A DNA stretch of 64,000 nucleotides from Methylotenera_A sp040387515 (GCA_040387515.1 JAZKDP010000007.1:1-64000), one strand, 5' to 3'. Counted from the stretch's first letter, positions 35,041 to 42,772 are shown. The notes: a model not told the origin generated them from the sequence alone. Numbers and translations: made by a program.

Positions 35041-35069
35041 CGATAGTTCTGGGTTGTACCCAGCTATCG
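35041..35069 (+). promoter_or_regulatory. Leader dyad CGATAG...CTATCG at the sigma-54 start site
   Basis: CGATAG/CTATCG encloses CTGGGT/ACCCAG with a small bulge and a 3-base loop: a strong RNA hairpin or DNA dyad about 8 bases after the predicted start. It keeps ATAG...CTAT ends and GGGT/ACCC tracts, but is longer than the 17-bp dyads elsewhere. Confidence 0.5.
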
Positions 35070-35104
35070 ACAAAATAACTTTAAACGCATCATTAGGACA
35101 TCAC

Positions 35105-36454
35105 ATGAAAAAAATTAACGTATTAGTCGCTTTATTATTTATTGCTGCATCGCCTTTATCAATGGCAGGTGGCGCAGTGGCAACGCCAACTGGCGATGCA
35201 AAGCCTGCAACACAAGAAGCTAAAAAACCACCTATCTCTAAAAAATTAAACCGAGCCGAAGTAGATGCTTTATTGGCCAAACCAAATGAGGTGGTATTGA
35301 TTGATTTACGTCGCCCAGATGAGCTGATTAAAATTGGTGGCTTCCCCGTGTATTTGAATATTCAAGCCAAAGAACTTGAAAAATATGTGGACTTTATCCC
35401 TAAAGATAAAGCGGTTGCGACAATTTCTAACCATGCAGGTCGTGCCCATGCCGGTGCTGATTTTTTAATTGGCAAAGGCTTTAAAGTGGTGGGTGCTATT
35501 GGCGCACAAGACTATGAAGCAGAAGGTGGTGTGCTGACCAAAATTGCTCCGCCAGCCCCTAAATATGAAGTGAATAAAGATATCCCTGGTGTGATTGCAA
35601 AAGGCACTAAATACGAATTCTTGTATGAAGGATTTGAAGGCACGGAAGGCCCGATTGCATTGCCAGACGGCACAGCAATCTTCACTGAAACACGCGCAAA
35701 TCGTATTACACAATTGAAAGAAGATCGCGGTATTTCTATTTTCTTGCAAAACAGCAATGGCTCAAATGGCTTAGCTTTTAATCCTAAAGGTGAGTTGATT
35801 TCAGTACAGAACCTGAAACCACAAGTAGGTATTATTTACCCAGCCGGTAAAGAAAAAGTATTGTCGAATCAATTTGAAGGAAAACCTTTCCAACGTCCTA
35901 ATGATTTAGTGTTAGATAAAAAAGGTGGTATCTACTTTACTGATATTGGTGTCGTACCGAAACCAGAAGATAAAGTTGCAGAGGCAGCAAGACCAGCTGT
36001 TTACTACATTACGCCAGATGGCAAAACCACTCGTGTGATTAATGATCTTAAACGTCCAAATGGCGTGCAATTGAGTACGGATGAAAAAACCTTGTATGTA
36101 GCTGACACTGCAAACGAATTCATTATCGCTTACGATATTAAGGCTGATGGTTCATTAGGCACAAAACGTAATTTTGCCAAATTAACAGGCTACTCAAAAA
36201 ATGCAGTTGGCGAATTTTCTAGCGGAGCAGATGGCTTAGCAGTAGACGCAGAAAACAGGCTGTATGTAGCATCTAATGCTGGCGTAGAGGTATTTAGTGC
36301 AAAAGGTGAAACCTTAGGCGTGATTGCATTGCCAAACAAACCACAGAATCTAGCCTTTTCTGGTAAAGACAAGAAGACACTTTTCGTTGTTGGCAGAGGC
36401 GCAGCTTATCGCATTCCTTTATTAGCGCAAGGCTACTTAGGCCGTGTTAAATAA
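35105..36454 (+). CDS. Exported rhodanese-like/SMP-30 beta-propeller fusion
   Basis: A 449-residue exported protein. The ATG at 35105 has AGGA upstream and opens a signal peptide ending SMAGGA. Residues about 50-150 are a rhodanese fold (VVLIDLRRPDEL, HAGRAHAGADFLIGKGF) in which the catalytic Cys position is Asn/His, so sulfur transfer is unlikely. Residues about 170-449 are an SMP-30/gluconolactonase propeller with metal-ligand motifs EGTEGPIALPDG, NGSNGLAF, RPNDLVLD and GADGLAVD. This suggests a periplasmic lactone hydrolase with a non-catalytic rhodanese domain. A dienelactone hydrolase gene follows 48 bases later. Confidence 0.85.
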   Translation: MKKINVLVALLFIAASPLSMAGGAVATPTGDAKPATQEAKKPPISKKLNRAEVDALLAKPNEVVLIDLRRPDELIKIGGFPVYLNIQAKELEKYVDFIPKDKAVATISNHAGRAHAGADFLIGKGFKVVGAIGAQDYEAEGGVLTKIAPPAPKYEVNKDIPGVIAKGTKYEFLYEGFEGTEGPIALPDGTAIFTETRANRITQLKEDRGISIFLQNSNGSNGLAFNPKGELISVQNLKPQVGIIYPAGKEKVLSNQFEGKPFQRPNDLVLDKKGGIYFTDIGVVPKPEDKVAEAARPAVYYITPDGKTTRVINDLKRPNGVQLSTDEKTLYVADTANEFIIAYDIKADGSLGTKRNFAKLTGYSKNAVGEFSSGADGLAVDAENRLYVASNAGVEVFSAKGETLGVIALPNKPQNLAFSGKDKKTLFVVGRGAAYRIPLLAQGYLGRVK

Positions 36455-36502
36455 TCTTGTTAAATAAATAGTGAGCTTAATCAAGAAATTGTTGGAGATA
36501 AT

Positions 36503-37390
36503 ATGACACAAAAAACAGCAGAGGATTTTTCCCCAGAAGTGCTGGGCTTATTTGATCAGTTTGTTCATGGTCAAATTTCGAGAAGAGACTTTTTAAATCG
36601 CGCAGGAAAGCTTGCGGTTACTGGTGCTTCTGCGGCTGTATTACTGCAGTCGCTTAGCCCAAACTTTGCAGAGGCTAAACAGATTGATGAAAATGATGTG
36701 CGTATTAAAGCCAAATATGTAGAGTATCCATCGCCTAACGGTAACGGAAAATTGCGTGGGTATCTAGTATATCCAGCCAATGTAACGACAAAACTTGCCA
36801 CTGTATTAGTCGTACATGAAAACCGTGGGCTTAATCCACATATTGAGGATATTGCAAGACGTGTGGCGATTGATGGTTTTATTGCCTTTGCGCCAGATGC
36901 TTTATTTCCATTGGGCGGCTATCCTGGTGATGAGGATAAAGCGCGTGAATTATTTCAAAAGTTAGATCAAGCTAAAACACGTGAAGATTTTATCGCGGCA
37001 GCAGATGTGCTTAAAAAACTACCAGAAGGCAATGGAAAGGTCGGCGTTGTTGGTTTTTGCTATGGTGGTGGCATTGCAAACTTTTTAGCGACTCGCTTAC
37101 CTGATTTGGGTGCGGCCGTACCCTTCTATGGCGGACAACCTAGTGAGGAAGATGCTGCTAAGATTAAAGCGCCATTACTGCTTCAGTATGCAGGCAAGGA
37201 TGAGCGGATTAATGCTGGTTGGCCTAAATATGAGGTGGCTTTAAAAGCGGCTAAAGTAGATTACCAAGCGTTTATTTATCCAGAAGTGCAGCATGGTTTT
37301 AATAATGACACGACCCCACGCTATGACGCAGCGGCGGCTAAATTAGCATGGGATCGCACCATCGGTTTTTTCCGTCAACACTTGGTTTAA
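36503..37390 (+). CDS. Dienelactone hydrolase family protein with Tat signal
   Basis: A 295-residue alpha/beta hydrolase. The N-terminus has a twin-arginine export signal (ISRRDFLNRAGKLAV). The Cys nucleophile lies in VGVVGFCYGGG, and the Asp (YAGKDERINAG) and His (YPEVQHGFNND) follow in dienelactone hydrolase order. GGAG precedes the ATG. Being exported after folding, it may act on the same class of lactone or enol-ester as the SMP-30 protein upstream. The two form an operon from the sigma-54 promoter at 35006. Confidence 0.9.
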   Translation: MTQKTAEDFSPEVLGLFDQFVHGQISRRDFLNRAGKLAVTGASAAVLLQSLSPNFAEAKQIDENDVRIKAKYVEYPSPNGNGKLRGYLVYPANVTTKLATVLVVHENRGLNPHIEDIARRVAIDGFIAFAPDALFPLGGYPGDEDKARELFQKLDQAKTREDFIAAADVLKKLPEGNGKVGVVGFCYGGGIANFLATRLPDLGAAVPFYGGQPSEEDAAKIKAPLLLQYAGKDERINAGWPKYEVALKAAKVDYQAFIYPEVQHGFNNDTTPRYDAAAAKLAWDRTIGFFRQHLV

Positions 37391-37461
37391 TTAATGGATC
37401 ACTAGGTTTGGCTTTTGTTTGATATGTCCAACCTGCAAGAGCCGACAGCGGCATTGCTTTA

Positions 37462-37523
37462 GCGCGTATGTAATCTAGATGTATAGAAAAAATCTCCATC
37501 TAGATTACATGCGCCATTTTTTA
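37462..37523 (+). terminator. Terminator after the dienelactone hydrolase gene
   Basis: A perfect 14-bp arm pair (ATGTAATCTAGATG, 37468-37481, and its complement, 37497-37510), extended by GCGC pairs and followed by CATTTTTTA. Confidence 0.82.
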
Positions 37524-37601
37524 TGGTTTTTTAGGCTATCACGCTACAGATTTAAAATTAATTTTGACGAATTACTTTCAAATTAATGGTTGTTTCTCAA
37601 T

Positions 37602-37647
37602 TGTTTAAACAACAACACTCATTCCAAAGGTTGCTTCTACAGCAACA
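37602..37647 (+). promoter_or_regulatory. Paired activator (UAS) sites upstream of the 37860 operon
   Basis: TGTTTAAACAACAACA (37602-37617) and TGCTTCTACAGCAACA (37632-37647) start 30 bp apart and end 121 bp before the -24 GG at 37769. The second differs from TGTTKC-N4-GMAACA by one base. Confidence 0.6.
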
Positions 37648-37719
37648 ACTATCACCATAATTTTTAATTCAGTTTTTTATAAAATACGAAAGTTATTTTC
37701 TAATTTATTGATAAAAATC

Positions 37720-37760
37720 AATTGGTTAAAAATTTATATTTAACCAATTCTATTGGTTAA
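37720..37760. repeat. Three TTGGTTAA half-sites next to the sigma-54 promoter
   Basis: AATTGGTTAAA (37720-37730), its complement TTTAACCAATT (37739-37749) and a third copy ATTGGTTAA (37752-37760) abut the -24 element. A related TTAACCAATT lies at 5586-5595, before the tonB promoter. It could be an accessory factor site. Confidence 0.4.
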
Positions 37761-37766
37761 TAAAGG

Positions 37767-37784
37767 TTGGCACAGCGGATGCTA
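37767..37784 (+). promoter_or_regulatory. Sigma-54 promoter of the DUF6644/haem-protein operon
   Basis: TTGGCACAGCGGATGCTA has GG at 37769-37770 and GC at 37781-37782. The start would be near 37794, inside the following dyad. Confidence 0.82.
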
Positions 37785-37789
37785 TAGCA

Positions 37790-37806
37790 ATAGGGGTAGG
37801 GCCTAT
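37790..37806 (+). promoter_or_regulatory. Start-site dyad ATAGG-N7-CCTAT
   Basis: ATAGGGGTAGGGCCTAT overlaps the predicted start of the sigma-54 transcript. It has the same 5-7-5 dyad as at 433 and 32655, with its arms 7 bases closer to the -12 element. Confidence 0.5.
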
Positions 37807-37859
37807 ATTAAAGGCTCAATTACGATTAAAAGTTCTAAGAATTCAAAAAGGGGAGTTGG

Positions 37860-38363
37860 ATGTCAGTCGTATCAATTTTACAAGTGATGCATGATTCGGA
37901 GTTTGGAACAGCGCTGAGAGAATCGCTTTATATGTTCCCATTGATTGAAGGCATTCACCTGATTGGTTTGGCACTATCAGTTGGCCTAATCATCGTGACT
38001 GATTTGCGTCTAATTGGCGGTTTTCTGAAAGAGGTGCCAGTGGCCGAGGTGCTTAAGCAATTAAGGCCGTGGCTATTAGTAGGGTTCTTGATTACTTTTG
38101 TGACCGGAATTTTACTGCTTTGGGCAGAAGGTCCAAGAATGTGGGCGATCCCTGTGTTTCCAATCAAGTTGATTTTAATTGTTTTAGCTGGGTTAAATGC
38201 CATTTGGTTTGAATACAAATATGGCAAAACGGTACATGAGTGGGGTACGCATATTCATTTTCCCAAAGGTGCTAAGTTAGCCGGCTGGGTATCGCTCGTT
38301 TCTTGGTCGGCTGTGGTTATTTGCGGACGCCTAATCCCTTACTTAGAGGCCACACAACATTAA
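37860..38363 (+). CDS. Four-helix membrane protein, DUF6644-like
   Basis: A 167-residue integral membrane protein with about four hydrophobic helices (around residues 24-46, 60-85, 97-115 and 138-155). Histidines in IEGIHLIGLALSV and a conserved DLRLIGG after helix 1 match the DUF6644 pattern, whose function is unknown but could include haem or quinone binding. AGGGGAG is upstream. The next gene has the same layout, and the third encodes a haem-c protein, suggesting a small membrane electron-transfer unit. Confidence 0.7.
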   Translation: MSVVSILQVMHDSEFGTALRESLYMFPLIEGIHLIGLALSVGLIIVTDLRLIGGFLKEVPVAEVLKQLRPWLLVGFLITFVTGILLLWAEGPRMWAIPVFPIKLILIVLAGLNAIWFEYKYGKTVHEWGTHIHFPKGAKLAGWVSLVSWSAVVICGRLIPYLEATQH

Positions 38364-38385
38364 TTTTACTGAAGAAAGCATTGAT

Positions 38386-38862
38386 ATGAGTACAGAATCA
38401 ATATTTAAAGAGTTACAAAACAGCAGCTTAAGTCAATCTATCAGCCAGTTGGATTCGATTGCGGGTGCATTCGCACAATTATTTCATATTGCCGGTTTTT
38501 TGCTGATTTTAACGGCTGTTCTATTGGTTAATTTAAGGCTGGTTGGCTTGGGCTTAAATCGACAAACCATTCCTCATTTAGCAAAAGTAACCAAACCATT
38601 GGTGATCTATGGATTAGTGTTATTGCTATTTTCAGGGCTATTTACTTTCCTGCCCAGCGCCACGCTCTATTATCCCAATCCGGCTTTTTGGCTAAAGATT
38701 TACTTGTTTGGTTTCGCGCTGGTTGTTCAATTTACCTTGTACAGAAAGGTCACTAGCGTTGAATCTCCCAATCGAATTCTGGCCGGGTTAACTGCAATAC
38801 TGTCTCTTACATTATGGTTTGGTGTAGCGTTTGCAGGGCGTGCTATTGGATTTTTAAATTAA
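38386..38862 (+). CDS. Four-helix membrane protein, related to the preceding gene
   Basis: A 158-residue membrane protein with four hydrophobic helices and an FHIAGFLLILTAVLLVNLRLVGLGL segment that parallels the HLIGL...DLRLIGG region of the gene 22 bases upstream. The pair probably arose by duplication and may form a heterodimer in the inner membrane. Function unknown. Co-transcription with the following haem-c gene suggests redox work. Confidence 0.68.
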   Translation: MSTESIFKELQNSSLSQSISQLDSIAGAFAQLFHIAGFLLILTAVLLVNLRLVGLGLNRQTIPHLAKVTKPLVIYGLVLLLFSGLFTFLPSATLYYPNPAFWLKIYLFGFALVVQFTLYRKVTSVESPNRILAGLTAILSLTLWFGVAFAGRAIGFLN

Positions 38863-38878
38863 TGATTAAAAGGTTGGC

Positions 38879-39511
38879 ATGATGAATAGCAATAAAATAA
38901 TGTTAGCTTTTATATGGTTAACTCTTGGCTTGCAGGTGGCTTGTAGCAATTCAGTTAGCCAAGATAAAGCAACTGTAACTATAAAGCCTGTTGCCACACT
39001 ACAGGAAATTATGCTGTCAGTGATTGATCCAAATGTGGATCCAATCTGGAACTCGGTATCCACAGTAGCGACAAAAGATGGCGTGGTGGAGAAAGTGCCA
39101 TCGACAGATGAAGAATGGAATGTTTTAAAGAATCACGCGATCGTATTGATTGAAGCTGCAAATCTTTTGCAAATCCCTAATCGCGCAGTCGCTCATGCGG
39201 GATCCAGTACATCCATTCATCCTGTAGAGTTGCAGCCTGAAGAGGTGGAAAAGTTGATACAAGCAAACCGGGTAGACTTTAACAATAAAGCCATTAACTT
39301 GCAGAATGCAGCAAAGTCAGCATTAGTTGCAATCAAAGAAAAGAACCCAGATGCGCTGTTGCAGGTTGGCTCTCAAATTGAACATGCTTGTGAGCAGTGC
39401 CATGCAACATATTGGTATCCAAACGACAAGGTGCCAGTTGCAGTCAATTCTTTAGGATTAAAATCCGTTAATCCAACATACGTATTGTTGCGTAATGTTC
39501 CTCAAAGTTAA
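38879..39511 (+). CDS. Exported haem-c protein (cytochrome c' -like)
   Basis: A 210-residue exported protein with a hydrophobic N-terminus and possible lipidation Cys (LGLQVACS, a weak lipobox). The C-terminal half carries a haem-binding CEQCH motif (HACEQCHATYWYPN) behind helical segments, as in class II cytochromes c. The gene starts 16 bases after the membrane protein gene and ends the operon before the terminator at 39595. It probably exchanges electrons with the two membrane proteins encoded upstream. Confidence 0.75.
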   Translation: MMNSNKIMLAFIWLTLGLQVACSNSVSQDKATVTIKPVATLQEIMLSVIDPNVDPIWNSVSTVATKDGVVEKVPSTDEEWNVLKNHAIVLIEAANLLQIPNRAVAHAGSSTSIHPVELQPEEVEKLIQANRVDFNNKAINLQNAAKSALVAIKEKNPDALLQVGSQIEHACEQCHATYWYPNDKVPVAVNSLGLKSVNPTYVLLRNVPQS

Positions 39512-39594
39512 CTCGCTATAGGACTGAATTGTTTGGTTGATGCGAGAGTCAGCACTTTGAAACATTACTTAATTGAAACATCACTTAATAAATT

Positions 39595-39622
39595 AAAAAA
39601 GCCCTATAGTTAGGGCTTTTTT
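39595..39622. terminator. Bidirectional terminator
   Basis: Six As, GCCCTA, loop TAGT, TAGGGC and six Ts. It separates the plus-strand haem-c operon from the minus-strand small gene at 39647. Confidence 0.92.
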
Positions 39623-39646
39623 AATGGTTTTGTCTAACAGTTAATG

Positions 39647-39928
39647 TTACTTTGGATTGACTTCAACGCCACCATCTTTGGGTTGTTCAGTCGTATTTTT
39701 GCCTTTTGGTCTGTTTTTACTGTCTTTTTTATGGTGTTTATCGCCAGCTTGTTTGGCATCACTATTTTCAGCAGGTTGAGGTTCAAGGTAGTCGCCGTGG
39801 TTAGTGGCCTCTGGCACTTTATTTTTTTGCGTTTGTGCTGGTGGACCTTCATCTACAGGTGCTGCGATAGCGTGTGCAGAAGTAAATGAAATGAATGTAA
39901 CTGCGATTAATGTTTGTAATTTGTTCAT
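39647..39928 (-). CDS. Small exported protein, Lys-rich, unknown
   Basis: A 93-residue protein with a clean signal peptide (cleavage near AIAAPV). The mature part is short, hydrophilic and low-complexity (Lys, Pro, Asn, His: DKHHKKDSKNRPKGK) and probably disordered. GGAG precedes the ATG. No family is recognised. It lies between two terminators as a single-gene unit. Confidence 0.6.
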   Translation of the reverse strand: MNKLQTLIAVTFISFTSAHAIAAPVDEGPPAQTQKNKVPEATNHGDYLEPQPAENSDAKQAGDKHHKKDSKNRPKGKNTTEQPKDGGVEVNPK

Positions 39929-40070
39929 TATGTTCTCCGTAATCTACAAAAAATGAAATGACCTAAAATTGATTAGAATTAATTAGGATGAGTAGACCTT
40001 AGCTGAAATTATGGAGAGTGAATGTAAGGGATTGACTGAAAGTTTTGTCAGAATTATTTGACATTGAAAA

Positions 40071-40113
40071 ACATAAAGCCTGCCAAATAAATTGGCAGGC
40101 TTTATGTTTTTTT
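40071..40113 (-). terminator. Terminator after the 40175 small gene
   Basis: A 16-bp perfect stem (ACATAAAGCCTGCCAA and its complement) with a 5-base loop. T-rich on both sides, so it may work in both directions; on the minus strand it follows the gene at 40175. Confidence 0.88.
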
Positions 40114-40132
40114 AGTCTAATTGGCTATTGCC

Positions 40133-40162
40133 AGATTAGCTAAATTTAAATTTAGCTAATCT
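40133..40162. repeat. Perfect 30-bp palindrome downstream of a small gene
   Basis: Two 15-base arms (AGATTAGCTAAATTT and its complement) with no spacer, lying between the stop at 40175 and the terminator at 40071. It can form a cruciform or an RNA hairpin. It lacks a loop and a T run, so it is not a standard terminator. Confidence 0.75.
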
Positions 40163-40174
40163 AAAAATGTGCAG

Positions 40175-40438
40175 TTATTTTAAAACTGCTTTATTCACCG
40201 TTTGGATTAAATTATCGTTATTAGCTTTTTTTGAACCAAGCTTAGTTGCGCTGGCATTAGTGGCACTTACTGGCTTAACTGGTTCCACTTTATTCACGAT
40301 TTGGGATTTCATGTGGCTAGACGTGTCATGCGTTTGTTCTTGAGTGCATCCGCCCATAACGGTCGCTTGGCAGGCATTTGCGATTGTAGATGTTGCGCAT
40401 GCAACAGTGAAAGCAACGGCAATTAGACTAAATTTCAT
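40175..40438 (-). CDS. Small exported protein, unknown
   Basis: An 87-residue protein with a signal peptide (cleavage near IANACQ) and a hydrophilic, probably disordered mature part with two Cys close to its start (ACQATVMGGCTQ) that could form a disulfide or bind metal. No family is recognised. It is transcribed alone and followed by a 30-bp palindrome and a strong terminator. Confidence 0.6.
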   Translation of the reverse strand: MKFSLIAVAFTVACATSTIANACQATVMGGCTQEQTHDTSSHMKSQIVNKVEPVKPVSATNASATKLGSKKANNDNLIQTVNKAVLK

Positions 40439-40603
40439 GATTATTCCTATTAAAATTAAAAAAAATGAATATACAAGCAGGTTTATATAACCATTATTAT
40501 AAATTTTAATTATTTCAGAGGCATTAAAAAAGTGTAATCAAAATGTAACTAGTATTAATTTTCTTGTAATAAAATCAAGGTTTAATCAGTTCATTAGCGT
40601 AAT

Positions 40604-41995
40604 ATGGAAATTCCATTGGATAACCAGAAAATTAAAACCGAGCTTAGTGATAACGAGATACCCAACATGCCAACTTTAAAACAAGCGTTTTGGTATTGGT
40701 TTAAGTTAGGGTTAATCAGTTTTGGCGGACCTGCTGGACAAATCAGCATCATGCATCAAGATTTAGTTGAAGATAAACGCTGGATTTCTGAAAAACGTTT
40801 TTTACATGCACTTAATTATTGCATGCTACTACCAGGCCCAGAAGCGCAACAGTTGGCCACCTATATCGGCTGGCTAATGCATCGCACACGCGGTGGCTTA
40901 ATTGCTGGTGGCCTATTTGTGCTGCCTTCGCTATTTATCTTAATTGCTTTAAGTTACATATATATGCGTTTTGGCAATTTGCCTGTTATTGCTAGTATTT
41001 TGTACGGAGTTAAACCCGCAGTGGTCGCAATCGTGCTATTTGCAGCCCACAGAATGGGTTCGCGAGTACTTAAAAATAAAGCACTTTGGGCAATTGCAGG
41101 GGCTTCATTTATGGCCATTACTTTCTTTCAGATATCTTTTCCATTCATTGTAGGGATTGCCATCCTGCTGGGATTGATTGTCAATCATTTTCAACCAGCC
41201 TTATTTGCAGCATCTGCATGCCATTTAGCGATGCAAAAAAGTAACGGCAGTGCGCTGATTGATGACAATACACCAACACCTGAACACGCTAAATTCAAGT
41301 TTAAAACATTCGTCAGAGTTCTAGCGGTTGGCATAGGTATTTGGTTGCTAAGTATGTTGGTTTTGGTACTGCAATACGGTTGGGATGCCACAATTACGCA
41401 GATGGGGTGGTTTTTTACTAAAGCAGCTTTATTCACTTTTGGCGGCGCTTATGCAGTATTGCCTTATGTGTTTCAAAACGCAGTTGAGCATTATCAATGG
41501 CTGACCGTAACGCAAATGATGGATGGTCTAGCTTTAGGTGAAACCACGCCAGGCCCATTGATTATGGTGGTCACTTTTATTGGTTTTGTCGGTGCTTGGA
41601 CGCAGCCTTTTTTGGGTGCCGATAGTGCGTTGCTTTCAGCTATTTTAGCGGCATGTGCAGTCACTTTCTTTACATTTTTACCTTCATTTATTTTTATATT
41701 CTTGGGCGCACCATTAATTGAATCGACGCAAAATAACGTAAAGTTAACTGCGCCATTGATGGCAATTACAGCAGCTGTTGTTGGCGTGATTGTCAGTTTA
41801 GCTTTATTTTTTGCAGTGCATATTTTCTGGCCAAAAGATGGCTTTTCATTCAATCATGTATTGTATAACTTAGACTGGTTAGCATGCGTGTTAACGCTGG
41901 CGGCAGTGGCGGCATTGTTTATATTTAAATTGAGCGTGATAAGGTTAATCGGCGTTTTTGCTGTCATAGGCCTGCTGCTTCACGCTTTATTTTGA
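40604..41995 (+). CDS. chrA: Chromate transporter, two-domain ChrA
   Basis: A 463-residue inner-membrane protein of the CHR family, long two-domain form. The first half has FKLGLISFGGPAGQISIMHQDLVE and LNYCMLLPGPEAQQLATYIGW. The second half repeats the pattern with FFTKAALFTFGGAYAVLPYV and MMDGLALGETTPGPLIMV. It exports chromate using the proton gradient in characterised members. The 165-base gap upstream holds no recognised site. It is not linked by operon to its neighbours. Confidence 0.92.
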   Translation: MEIPLDNQKIKTELSDNEIPNMPTLKQAFWYWFKLGLISFGGPAGQISIMHQDLVEDKRWISEKRFLHALNYCMLLPGPEAQQLATYIGWLMHRTRGGLIAGGLFVLPSLFILIALSYIYMRFGNLPVIASILYGVKPAVVAIVLFAAHRMGSRVLKNKALWAIAGASFMAITFFQISFPFIVGIAILLGLIVNHFQPALFAASACHLAMQKSNGSALIDDNTPTPEHAKFKFKTFVRVLAVGIGIWLLSMLVLVLQYGWDATITQMGWFFTKAALFTFGGAYAVLPYVFQNAVEHYQWLTVTQMMDGLALGETTPGPLIMVVTFIGFVGAWTQPFLGADSALLSAILAACAVTFFTFLPSFIFIFLGAPLIESTQNNVKLTAPLMAITAAVVGVIVSLALFFAVHIFWPKDGFSFNHVLYNLDWLACVLTLAAVAALFIFKLSVIRLIGVFAVIGLLLHALF

Positions 41996-42079
41996 GTTGA
42001 ATTTTAGTGCTACAACGAACGATTAAGCTAGTTTTCAGTCTGTTAGACATGCAATTAAACTATTTTAGAAGACAACTTG

Positions 42080-42649
42080 ATGGACAAAAATATGAACAGC
42101 AATATGAAAAGAAATTTAGCCGTCAGCTTAATTGGCTTGTTTGTTTTGGGGGCTAGTGTGGCTGCGAATGCAGCGGCTTGCCCAGAGTTGTACAACCATC
42201 AATATACGACTTTGCAAGGTGAGAAAATTAATCTGTGTGATTATCAGGATAAACCGATATTAGTCGTGAATACGGCGAGTAAATGTGGGTTTACACCACA
42301 GTTTGAAGCGTTAGAAGGGCTGTATAAAAAGCATAAAGATCAAGGCTTGTTAGTGGTTGGTTTCCCTTCTAACGATTTCAAGCAAGAGCCGGGTGACAAT
42401 AAAGCCATTGGCGATTTTTGTAAATTGACTTATGCCGTGAATTTCCCGATGGCGCCTAAAAGTTCGGTATCAGGCGCAAACGCTAATCCCTTTTATAAGC
42501 AATTGGCACAGAAATCTGGCCAAACGCCCAAGTGGAACTTCTATAAATATGTGATTTTGCCAGGCGGTAAAGAAGTGTATGTATTTGAAAGCACTGTGTT
42601 ACCTGATTCTGCTGAAATTATCGGTAAGATAAAACCATTTTTTAAATAA
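42080..42649 (+). CDS. Exported glutathione-peroxidase-family protein
   Basis: A 189-residue member of the thiol/glutathione peroxidase family with a signal peptide (AVSLIGLFVLGASVAANAAA), unusual since most bacterial members are cytoplasmic. The peroxidatic Cys lies in NTASKCGFTPQ, with Gln (FPSNDFKQEPG) and Trp/Asn (KWNFYKYVI) of the catalytic tetrad. In the periplasm it would reduce hydroperoxides with thioredoxin-like partners. Several ATGs are possible: 42080, 42092 and 42104. Confidence 0.9.
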   Translation: MDKNMNSNMKRNLAVSLIGLFVLGASVAANAAACPELYNHQYTTLQGEKINLCDYQDKPILVVNTASKCGFTPQFEALEGLYKKHKDQGLLVVGFPSNDFKQEPGDNKAIGDFCKLTYAVNFPMAPKSSVSGANANPFYKQLAQKSGQTPKWNFYKYVILPGGKEVYVFESTVLPDSAEIIGKIKPFFK

Positions 42650-42694
42650 ACTGTTTTTAAAAGCTGTCTGTTTTTAATACAAGTGACACAAAAT

Positions 42695-42721
42695 AAAAAA
42701 GAGGCTTAAAGCCTCTTTTTT
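42695..42721. terminator. Bidirectional terminator between the peroxidase and ppsR
   Basis: Six As, GAGGCT, a short loop, AGCCTC and six Ts between convergent genes. Confidence 0.92.
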
Positions 42722-42772
42722 ATGGTTTTAATTACGTTAAATCAATGATTTTTAAGCTGATAGCTAAGCTGC

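Noticed and set aside
38874..38891. Sigma-54-like TTGGCAT before the haem-c gene
   Set aside because: The distance from GG to GC is 11, not 10, and it is inside an operon with a 16-base gap.
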